The notes beneath the pieces were generated by a model, which worked only from the letters and a program-made list of their open reading frames with translations, searched no databases and was not told the origin of the DNA. A program made the translations under genes and the position numbers. From the NCBI RefSeq assembly GCF_026151205.1, contig NC_087084.1, positions 16,218,227 through 16,282,226 of the forward strand: 64,000 nt of DNA, in the 5' to 3' direction. Below are positions 1-8,204 of the stretch, piece after piece. The DNA is from Bolinopsis microptera (Eukaryota; Ctenophora; Tentaculata; Lobata; Bolinopsidae). Numbering within the stretch: the first letter of the stretch is position 1; each line of letters opens with the position of its first letter.

Positions 1-2535
1 AAGTTCAGCAAGTTTTGTCTTGCCAGCTCTACAATAGATCGTGTCTAAATAATCGAATTGTGGCAACATGAGTGCATTGGCAAACATTTTCCTATATTTA
101 ATGGGTAGCAGTGCTTTACTTCTATACATGGCACCAATTCTCTTCATGACCTTCCTAATAATATAATCTACATGGCTTTTGAAGTTTAATTTACTATCTA
201 GAATGAGGCCAAGATATTTTGTCTCTTTGCACTCCTTGATTGTGAGAGTTACCTCATTACAATCAATGGTTATTTCATCATGTTGGTCAACAGAATCAAA
301 CAATAGGAATTCAGTCTTCTTTTCATTGAGTGATAATTTATTAACACTGAGCCATTTAAAGATTGTCATAAGTTCTATTTTCATGTTTATAAATGTGCTT
401 CTGCAGGTTTGATCAAAGAATAGTGCACCATCATCTGCAAATAGAAAGGGCTTAGATAGGTTACAGGCATAAATGATGTCATTTATGAAGATACTAAATA
501 ATATAGGCCCAATGATGCTTCCTTGTGGTACACCACTCAGAACTTCTAAAAATGAGCTTAGATTGCCATTGATCCTAGTGCATTGATATCTACAAGATAA
601 GAAGTTCTTAAACCAGGTTAAAGCAATGCCACCAATTCCATAATATGCCAATTTTTGAAGCAATATTTCATGATTCACTGTGTCAAAGGCCTTCTTAAGA
701 TCAAGAAAGATGATTCCTGGTTTATAAGACTTAGATTTACTCATATATATTTCGTCCATCAGATCGTACATCAGATAAGTTGTGGAGTGATTTTTCCGAA
801 AGCCATATTGATGCCGGATGAAAAGTTTGTTCTCTTCCATGTAATCAGTGAGTTGCTTGCCGACAAAGTATTCTATAAGTTTTCCTACAAGTGGAAGGAT
901 GGATATTGGCCTGTAATTATTAGGATCATCTTTCATTCCTGCCTTATGGATGGGAGTTACTCTAGCTTTTTTACAAAGGGTTGGTACAACACCTGTATTA
1001 AGGCTCAGATTGACAATGTGGGTCAGTGGCTCAACTATGTGTGGTACAGCTTGCTTAAGTAAAAATAGAGGCACATTGTCATATGAGGCCTTGTCATTCT
1101 TGAGCGTTTCGACATACATTAGGATATCAGTTTCATTTATTTCTTGGAATCTATCAAATGAGATATTAGAAGTTCTAGGAGGTAAAAAATCAGTAAAACT
1201 AACTCTTTCAATACTGGGGGCCTGATTTTGTAATCTTGATCCAACATTTGCAAAATGTAAGTTAAATAGCTCAGGATCATTCTCATTGATAGTTTGACAA
1301 TTAGTTGTACCAGGGGTCGTATTTGATGCCAGTTTGATAGTTTTCCATATCCCTTTAAGATCATTCTTGGCACTTTTAACTTGTAGATCATCGATTACAT
1401 TAGCCTTTTTGCAGGTTTTAGCTAATTTATTTCTAATATTTCTCTGAATCTTGTAGCAATCCCAGGCCTCATTACACTTTATACATTTGCTACATGTACC
1501 ACATTTATTGCAATTTCCATTGTCTCTCTTATCCTTCTTTTTACGGAATTTCTTTAGAAGAAAATGTGTATGATTAATGGCATTTAAAAGTTCAGTAGAA
1601 GGTTTATGTATGAACTTTTCATGCCTTTCTATGGTCTTGCAAGGGAAGAAGGTTGCATATGCCTGTTCAATATGATGACAAAGGCCAGCAGTGATAGCTT
1701 CAACATCTGTACTTTCCAATAGTGGACTGTAATCAGAACAGGTATCTAGATAGTCTAAGAATTGTTTAACATTACGTTTACAATGATTTCTAATTTCAAC
1801 CTTCTCAAATTTAGGAGCTATAGGTACTTTACAATCTATCTCACACATAATAGCTTGATGATCTCCAATACGTTCATCAAGAACAGAAGATTGGACAAAA
1901 TCTGCATAACAGTTAGTGAATATTACATCAATAGTAGTCTGGGTAAAATTGTCTCCACGTTTAGCAACTCTAGTTATCCCTTGAATGGTTTGAACTAGAT
2001 TGTAACATCTCAAGGTCATATCTAATTTTTTGTACTGGGTGGATGAGATATTATTCTGGTCAATGTTTATATCCCCAATCCAGATAACCTTTTTCCCATT
2101 CAATTTTTTCATGCAAAAATGAATGTATTCAATAAAGTTATCAACACTGCAATAATTTCCAGAGCGATAGAAGCAGCAAACATTGATCTTGCTATTCTTA
2201 AGCTTCACCCATAATGCTTCAATGTTATCAAGCTTACTATCCATAACTAATTCTGTGTAAGCTAGTTTTTTGTTTATCATTAAGCCACAACCACCCCTAG
2301 AACTGTTTGGCCTGTCGCATCGCATAAGGTTGAAGGAGGAAGGAATATTTATGGTGTCTGTGTCAATAGTATCATTAAGATTCATCTCATTTAGGGAAAG
2401 TATGTCTAATTTATGATCTCTAATAAGTTGGGAAAGTTCATTACTTTTAGCTAAATTGAGAAGCCCTCCTTGAATGTTACAATGACCAATGCAGAGGTTG
2501 TGAAACCTATCAGCTGCATTATTAAAATTTGTCAT
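1..2535 (-). CDS. LINE ORF2 (CR1/L2-like): endonuclease + reverse transcriptase, open at left edge
   Basis: One uninterrupted minus-strand frame of 845 codons from the ATG at 2535 to base 1. The N-terminal part is an exonuclease-endonuclease-phosphatase (EEP) domain: HCNIQGG near residue 20, LSLNEM, WIGDINID, then GDHQAI. A Cys-rich linker (1456–1512) follows. The RT domain shows the FLDLKKAFDTVNHE, SGVPQGSIIGPILF and FADDGALF motifs. By family knowledge it nicks target DNA and copies LINE RNA by target-primed reverse transcription. ORF1 lies 155 bp upstream on the same strand. No stop or frameshift was found in the part seen, so the copy may be young. The C-terminus and 3'UTR are off-window. 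Clade is inferred from motif style; an SGNH-bearing ORF1 is known in CR1/L2-type LINEs. Confidence 0.9.
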   Translation of the reverse strand, partial: MTNFNNAADRFHNLCIGHCNIQGGLLNLAKSNELSQLIRDHKLDILSLNEMNLNDTIDTDTINIPSSFNLMRCDRPNSSRGGCGLMINKKLAYTELVMDSKLDNIEALWVKLKNSKINVCCFYRSGNYCSVDNFIEYIHFCMKKLNGKKVIWIGDINIDQNNISSTQYKKLDMTLRCYNLVQTIQGITRVAKRGDNFTQTTIDVIFTNCYADFVQSSVLDERIGDHQAIMCEIDCKVPIAPKFEKVEIRNHCKRNVKQFLDYLDTCSDYSPLLESTDVEAITAGLCHHIEQAYATFFPCKTIERHEKFIHKPSTELLNAINHTHFLLKKFRKKKDKRDNGNCNKCGTCSKCIKCNEAWDCYKIQRNIRNKLAKTCKKANVIDDLQVKSAKNDLKGIWKTIKLASNTTPGTTNCQTINENDPELFNLHFANVGSRLQNQAPSIERVSFTDFLPPRTSNISFDRFQEINETDILMYVETLKNDKASYDNVPLFLLKQAVPHIVEPLTHIVNLSLNTGVVPTLCKKARVTPIHKAGMKDDPNNYRPISILPLVGKLIEYFVGKQLTDYMEENKLFIRHQYGFRKNHSTTYLMYDLMDEIYMSKSKSYKPGIIFLDLKKAFDTVNHEILLQKLAYYGIGGIALTWFKNFLSCRYQCTRINGNLSSFLEVLSGVPQGSIIGPILFSIFINDIIYACNLSKPFLFADDGALFFDQTCRSTFINMKIELMTIFKWLSVNKLSLNEKKTEFLLFDSVDQHDEITIDCNEVTLTIKECKETKYLGLILDSKLNFKSHVDYIIRKVMKRIGAMYRSKALLPIKYRKMFANALMLPQFDYLDTIYCRAGKTKLAEL

Positions 2536-2690
2536 CTTGTGAATCTTATTAATTCACAATGGAATGAATAAAAGTTGTAAAGTTGTGTTTAAACTAAAAA
2601 ACAGAATAAAAGCAGGTTGTATTTGTCTGGATGTCGTACTGTAAAAATAAAACTGATGGTAGGAGTGTTATGTCAGTATTCAGCAGTATT

Positions 2691-4343
2691 CTAATGGTGT
2701 GCATGATACTTCAAGTGCCTTGCTAATTTAACTATGCCATAATCATTGAGATGGACATTATCCTTTCCATAACTACTAAAAAATGACGATTTTCTAAAGC
2801 CTTTCTTATCACTAAACAAGAAACGATTTGTCTCGGTTGAGAGCAGTTTTACATAGGTGTATTTTCTTTGCAGATTTGATATACACTCATTGATATCTGT
2901 TATAACCTTGTTTCTGGAGAAACTCTCCCGAGGTAATAAGTTAACAATTTTAATATCAGCTCCAGGTGCCCACTTGTGAAGGAAAAGTACAAGTTTTTCA
3001 ATACAATTGTTTGTAAAGTCAAGAGCTCTAGCATCACCAGAAAAACTATCAGGGCACAGAAGTTTAGTCCTCATGTTGCGAGGGCTGTTCAGGATAGAGT
3101 CCACGTCATTTGTACCACACATAAGTACAATGCTTTTCACATTATTGGTATTAAGAGTGTCTTTTCTTACATCTGATTGAAACCGTTCATTGATTGCATT
3201 GGCTGTGGCACCAGGGTAGCTGAAAACATGTGCCTCATGATGTTTGGACGATAGCTTTTCTCCCTCTAATTTGGAGAACATACTAGAGCTAATGTAGACA
3301 CACGAAGATTTACCAGAATGTTCTATTGATCTAGTCTTAGGGGCCGAGGGTTCAGTGTTCTTAACTTGACTGGAAACATCAGACAGAGTAGATAAGGTTG
3401 CGCTGCCATCAATTAGGCGCAGAGTAATGCTTATTCTCATGGTTTCAGACTTGTCCTGGATGAGGCTGTGTTCAAAGCTGGTCTGGGATTGTCTGGTCAT
3501 ATTCATTATGTCACCATGGGAGAGGGTGAGGTCAGCAATATGAGCTCTAAGTTTGGATCTGAAGCTTAGGACTCTAGTAGCCCCTAAAGAGATGGTGGAG
3601 ATCATGGAGCCTGGTGAAATTGACCTCTCGTCATCCGAGTGAAAGGGAATTCCTTGCTGACCATTTCTATACTTGGTAATCATAGCACTATTGAATTTCA
3701 ACTTTGGGAACTGTGAGCGTAAGTGTTCTAAAATAGACTTTAGGTATGGATTGTCTGCTACTGGCCTTGTGTTATGAAAGCCTCCATTGTAAGCGTAGGG
3801 AAAGTCCCCGTAATATGCAACTGCCCTATTCTCAAACTTATGAGTATAGTGGGTTTCTATATCTAACTTGGCAGTGTCAACAAACTGAAAAACTCCTCGA
3901 CTCAAATCTTGGTATGGATTGATAGAGTTGGTCACATCATTGTCACCATTTACAGAGTGTTTGGGATTTTCCAAATTGATAATTTCTGCTGAATGTTCAC
4001 TGTCTTCTGCTAATTTGGATAGCTCTTGGGTTAACTCAGAAACAAGATGCGAGGATGACCTATTACTGAGGGGAACATTGATAGAATGTTCACAGTGATC
4101 AGGTACCTGGGGCAACACAGGGATAAGTGAACCATCGCTGAGGGGAACTTTGAGTGCACTGTCACTTTCTGATAATTGTTTATAGAGAAAAGAAATTTGC
4201 CGACGAAGACTATCATTCTCTCTTAATAGAGTTAAACAATTTGAACATTTATCAGTAGGACAAGAGCCGTTGCTGGGGAATTTAACAGAATTCCCTCGAT
4301 ATCTCAGATTGTAATGTCTTGAGCCAACTGGTATTCTAGACAT
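2691..4343 (-). CDS. LINE ORF1: AlkB-type dioxygenase fused to SGNH esterase
   Basis: 550 residues, ATG start, intact. Residues ~1–150 are low complexity with scattered Cys/His. Residues ~165–312 match the AlkB-type 2-oxoglutarate/Fe(II) fold: iron ligands H235-x-D237 (PFHSDDE) and H292 (FEHS), SLGATRVLSF (252–261), LSHGDIMNM, and 2OG-binding R303 with R309 in RISITLR. Residues ~345–545 match SGNH/GDSL hydrolase: SSSM (likely nucleophile S354, replacing the usual GDS), YPGAT (G378), CGTNDV (N412) and DNVHLNDYG (D528/H531). Known AlkB proteins remove alkyl groups from nucleic acids; SGNH domains occur in some LINE ORF1 proteins. Acting on LINE RNA or cDNA is inference. I do not recall a described LINE ORF1 with both enzymes. 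Confidence 0.9.
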   Translation of the reverse strand: MSRIPVGSRHYNLRYRGNSVKFPSNGSCPTDKCSNCLTLLRENDSLRRQISFLYKQLSESDSALKVPLSDGSLIPVLPQVPDHCEHSINVPLSNRSSSHLVSELTQELSKLAEDSEHSAEIINLENPKHSVNGDNDVTNSINPYQDLSRGVFQFVDTAKLDIETHYTHKFENRAVAYYGDFPYAYNGGFHNTRPVADNPYLKSILEHLRSQFPKLKFNSAMITKYRNGQQGIPFHSDDERSISPGSMISTISLGATRVLSFRSKLRAHIADLTLSHGDIMNMTRQSQTSFEHSLIQDKSETMRISITLRLIDGSATLSTLSDVSSQVKNTEPSAPKTRSIEHSGKSSCVYISSSMFSKLEGEKLSSKHHEAHVFSYPGATANAINERFQSDVRKDTLNTNNVKSIVLMCGTNDVDSILNSPRNMRTKLLCPDSFSGDARALDFTNNCIEKLVLFLHKWAPGADIKIVNLLPRESFSRNKVITDINECISNLQRKYTYVKLLSTETNRFLFSDKKGFRKSSFFSSYGKDNVHLNDYGIVKLARHLKYHAHH

Positions 4344-4733
4344 AGTTTATCACAAAAAGATGCTACTGTTCGAAATTCAGTTGATGATTACAGTACCTTT
4401 GTAGCACTCCGGAGGATAAGGATAAGTGATGTCTGATAATCTTTAGGTGATAGATGGGAGTAAACTGCTTTAAAAACCGATGTCTGATAGTCCTTAGGAT
4501 GTCTTTAAGATAACTTTATCGTGCAACAACCATTTACATTGACATACAACCTGTAATGGTCGTTACATTTACCGAGGCATTAGTTCCCACTGGGGGTCCT
4601 CAAATTATTTGTTATATAGTAGTGTTGAAAGTATTAAAACTCGTGTAATTAAAACACGTGTAACCATAATACATACTAAACAATGTAACATTATTTATAA
4701 AACATGTCCTAGCTATGATATTTCTCAACTCAC
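4344..4733. other. LINE 5' region and ABCB intron sequence
   Basis: Non-coding stretch between the start of LINE ORF1 (4343) and the last visible ABCB exon (4734). It should hold the 5'UTR/promoter of the minus-strand LINE and its junction with the host intron. No target-site duplication could be placed because the 3' end is off-window. Confidence 0.5.
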
Positions 4734-7700
4734 CCTGTCAATAGTTTTGAACACAGTAAAAGCTGCACCTCGACCCTCGGCCATGGTTTGGAAGTGAGGG
4801 GCTGCGTGGCCCATTGCAAAGGAACCAATCAGGATGTTGAAGAAAGCAATGAGAATATCACCAGGAAGAGCTTTACCTTCACCGCATAACTTAGCGCCAT
4901 ACCTGCCAATTATAGTCGGATATTAATACTGTTACACTGTTACACTGTTACACTGGTACACTGGTACACTGGTACACTGTTACACTGTTACGATGGTACA
5001 CTGTTACGATGGTACACTGTTACACTGGTGCACTGTTACAATGGTACACTGGTACACTAATATATTGCTACACTATACCTGTTATACTGTTACACTGTTA
5101 CACTATGGTATAAATAGGAAATTTGACAGGATTATACCTCGTTAGAAATCGATAAAATCTGAAAATAATATCAACAATCCAAAATCTCACCAGAAAGCCA
5201 GTGCGTATGTCAAGAACATGATCAACATAGTCATACCGATGGAAATTCCTGAAAACAGCCCGTTCTTTACTCCGTTCGCCTCTGAAGATTCTAACTTCTT
5301 GTTGTAACGTTTTGACTCGTGATTTTCTGCCCCAAATGATACCACTGTCCTCATTGCACCTATAACTTCTTCTGCGATACCCCCCGCATCTGCGTACGCA
5401 CTCTGCTCTTTTTCGGAAAATTCCGCCATGAACTGCAAAAATATGTGATAAGTGATCATTATAACAATCAAAATATGCAGTCGAGTCAGAAGACTCTTCA
5501 AACATCAAATGACCTTAAATTCGTTTGAATCAATTCAAAATAACATTTTGATTTTACTAACTCTATTGGAGGGTTCCAACCTCATTCTGCCTCATCCCAA
5601 TTTTGCCTTTTTTAGCTGCCCGAATGAGGCAGAATGAGGTTGGAACCCCCCTCTATTATTATTGATTATCATGGCTATAACTTTCTATACTTTCAATAAC
5701 AACTCTCAGTAATTAAATAAATCGGTGGTATCTTTAAGAATAGAGTTTAAGATATTAAAATTTTCAGACTAAAATTAAATACTCATCATAATATATCATT
5801 AACTTGAGGACTAACCTTACTAAGGAAATATCCAGAAATAGCTAGAAGGGGTGAAGTAGACAAGATGACGAGAGATAATCTCCACTCGTAAAAGAAGGCA
5901 ATGATAAAGCCGGCCACGAAGGCTGTCATCCACTGGACTGCCATAGATACTTTGTCCGACATACCATCTTTCAGCTTGTTGATATCACTGAAATATGTTC
6001 ACTGTTATGTTGCTTCGTGTCAAGACATAATATTGCTTAATTTTACTGGATAGAGTGCTTATCTTAAGTTAAATGTTTTTACAGGCTCTAATGATGTAGT
6101 TTTACGAAGATTTCAAGCCTTACGTTGTGTGTTTCCCTTCGTGTCCAAAAGCATTATAATATTAATTACATATTTTAGCCTCCATTTTGATGCTGAGGAA
6201 TTTACATTCAAGACCTAGTTAACTGAGATACTGCGCAACAGAACTTGTTTAACAACATTTTTGGTAATTTGATTTTGTCCTATTTTGTAATAAAACTCAA
6301 TAACTCTGATTTAGACATATCACTTTATTTTTGCTTGACTATTCTATAAAGTGTAGGCAAGAGTAAAGTCATTGTATGAGACAAGGTAAATGACACAGTT
6401 AGAAATTACAGAGAAATAATACTCCTGTTAGATAATGCTGGTGGCCAGAAGTTTACTCGGTTTTTAACTGTTCTCTAAAAATTAGTATTTTATTTTTCTG
6501 GGCACATAAAGTTACACGACTTAGACGATTTAAGGTTAAAAGCACATATTATTGTGAGGTTGACGTAATGTAACTAATTGTGAGGTTCAACTACTATTTG
6601 AGAATTTACAATCTCAAACCCTCCTAATAAGATTAAAATTATGAATATTTAACCTAGTCAGCCTAGTTGTGAGTTCTCCACTGGAAGTTTCGTCAAACCA
6701 TCCTATTTCCTGCCTCATGATAGCCCTGAAGTACTCGTTCCTTGCCTTGCTGGACTGTCGTTCCGCTGACAGGAGCATGAACGTGGTCGAGAGGTATCCA
6801 GCTAATATGTTCACTGTAATGTATTATACACAGTCGAGTCAGACCTTACATCGAAAATAAATGTGTGAATAACAAGAGAAGAGGTGGCTAAGTATTTATG
6901 ATGGTCACTGGATAACCGATGTTGGATGCCCTTGCGAGCTGATTGGTTAATTTGAAGTAATTAAGTCTAATTGTCAGGACTGAAAATACTCCTGATCTGA
7001 GTTGAAAGTGGCAGATTTCTTAAAACAGGTATATGAAAAATTATTCATATCTTTTTACTTACAAAAGCCCATTCCAATGTAAATGTAAGCAAACAAAGCC
7101 ATTTGCGATCCACGAACCGTTCCTCCATCTATCACAACTAGATCATCTATCATTTTTCCTGGAGCATGAAATATTTTTTCAATGATATTAAAGAGATTAG
7201 GTTTTGGGACTTTTTTAAGAAAATAGTTATATCACCAGAATTTTACTCATTCAAATTTTAATGAACTTACCAAACACGACCATGATAGAAGGCCAAGCTA
7301 ACCCTTTTATAGCAGAAAAGAATATGGCAACTGTTATAAAGAGCCCGTCTAACTTAGTGGCATATCGATACTGAAAAATATTGAATTCTATTAATTTGTG
7401 ATAATAAAGCATCATAAGTAAGGGACTCAGCAGGACCTGCACTCTGCAGGAATGTAATGATTAATGATGATTCATTTGACTCACATATTGGCCGAATGAA
7501 ACCATCTCTGGCTCTTTTTCTTCTTCATCTTTTCCTTTTTCTTTCTTCCCCTTCTTACCTTTCTTATCACCATCATCACTGAAAAACACATTTAAAATTT
7601 ATTGTAACATTATTTCAACAGTCAGTTGATAACGACATAGGACATAGCTTAGGTGTAGTTTCACAGAAAGTAAAATGTGAGGTAACTTTACTCACCCTTT

Positions 7701-7848
7701 TAATATAATAGAACTCCTGAGGAAATTATTTAATTATTATTATTTAATTATTTAATTACCTCAAGTCAATGGCTGCATCCTTGCTGACACCATTTTCAAT
7801 TACATTTCCATTCTTTTCCAGGTCTGGAGCAACCTTTGTTGATGGCAT
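4734..7848 (-). CDS. ABCB1: ABCB transporter (P-glycoprotein/MDR-like), N-terminal eight exons
   Basis: Minus-strand exons 7848–7760, 7578–7485, 7370–7271, 7158–7063, 6813–6654, 5987–5816, 5432–5191 and 4902–4734 have AG/GT borders and join in one frame (1,122 nt, 374 codons). The product is the N-terminus and first transmembrane domain of an ABCB exporter, an ATP-driven pump for lipophilic compounds. After a Lys/Glu-rich cytosolic tail come TM1 (LDGLFITVAIFF), TM2 (ALFAYIYIGMGF), the hallmark IMRQEIGWFD and GELTTRLT, TM3–4, AEEVIGAMRTVVSFGAE, TM5 ending YALAFWYG, TM6 and AEGRGAAFTVFKTIDR. The extracellular loop 1 is shorter than in vertebrate P-glycoprotein. The Walker/ABC domains and second half must lie left of base 1, beyond the LINE-filled intron. 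Which ABCB paralogue it is cannot be settled; the symbol is by family. Confidence 0.88.
4925..5105. repeat. 8-bp minisatellite in ABCB intron
   Basis: Tandem copies of an 8-bp unit, CTGTTACA with CTGGTACA and ATGGTACA variants, about 20 units, in the intron between the exons at 5191 and 4902. Confidence 0.9.
5571..5648. repeat. Perfect 25-bp hairpin in ABCB intron
   Basis: Arm 5571–5595 is the reverse complement of 5624–5648 with a 28-base loop; the arms contain CAACCTCATTCTGCCTCAT. It could be a tiny foldback MITE or a pre-miRNA-like stem; nothing decides between them. Confidence 0.85.
5988..6653. other. ABCB intron, no other feature
   Basis: 666-bp AT-rich intron between the exons at 6654–6813 and 5816–5987. 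No coding or repeat signal was recognised. Confidence 0.6.
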
Positions 7849-7957
7849 CTTTGTCTATTTATTTACATACATGCATGACAACCTAATGGGGGTTATTCAA
7901 TTCAATTATAAAATTTGGCAACACAAATGAATATTCAATAATTTGGGTATAATAATA

Positions 7958-7985
7958 CAGGGTGGCCCAGAAGTAAAAGCCCAAC
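7958..7985. repeat. Mariner-type terminal inverted repeat (solo end)
   Basis: CAGGGTGGCCCAGAAGTAA directly after TA. The first ~19 bp match the terminal repeat of the MITEs ending at 14519 and spanning 38996–39623, but the internal sequence differs. It is either the end of a related family or the left end of an element broken by the neighbouring LINE. Confidence 0.6.
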
Positions 7986-8023
7986 ACAATTAAGTGAAGA
8001 TATCACTGATTAAGTGCTGGATC

Positions 8024-8059
8024 AGTAAAACAAAATTTTTTTAGTAAAACAAAATTTTT
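8024..8059 (-). repeat. LINE 3'-terminal tandem tail
   Basis: Two copies of AGTAAAACAAAATTTTT (on the minus strand AAAAATTTTGTTTTACT) end the 3'UTR of the minus-strand LINE whose ORF2 stops at 8205. Short tandem repeats instead of poly(A) at the 3' end are typical of RTE-like LINEs. Confidence 0.7.
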
Positions 8060-8204
8060 ATTTACCACAAAACAATCAATACATATTTAATATTATTATA
8101 CATTTACAAATTATTATCAAACATGTCAATCTTACAAATGTCAACAATCCTAAAATAATTTAGAACCGAAACGTGATCCTTTGTAAAATTATATGTCCCA
8201 ATAG

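Noticed and set aside
1137..1391. Separate small minus-strand ORF
   Set aside because: It is an out-of-frame shadow of the continuous LINE ORF2 that runs from 2535 to base 1.
3400..3870. AlkB domain as an integrated plant-virus fragment
   Set aside because: It lies inside an intact ORF with an SGNH domain and next to a LINE ORF2; no viral replicase motifs are nearby.
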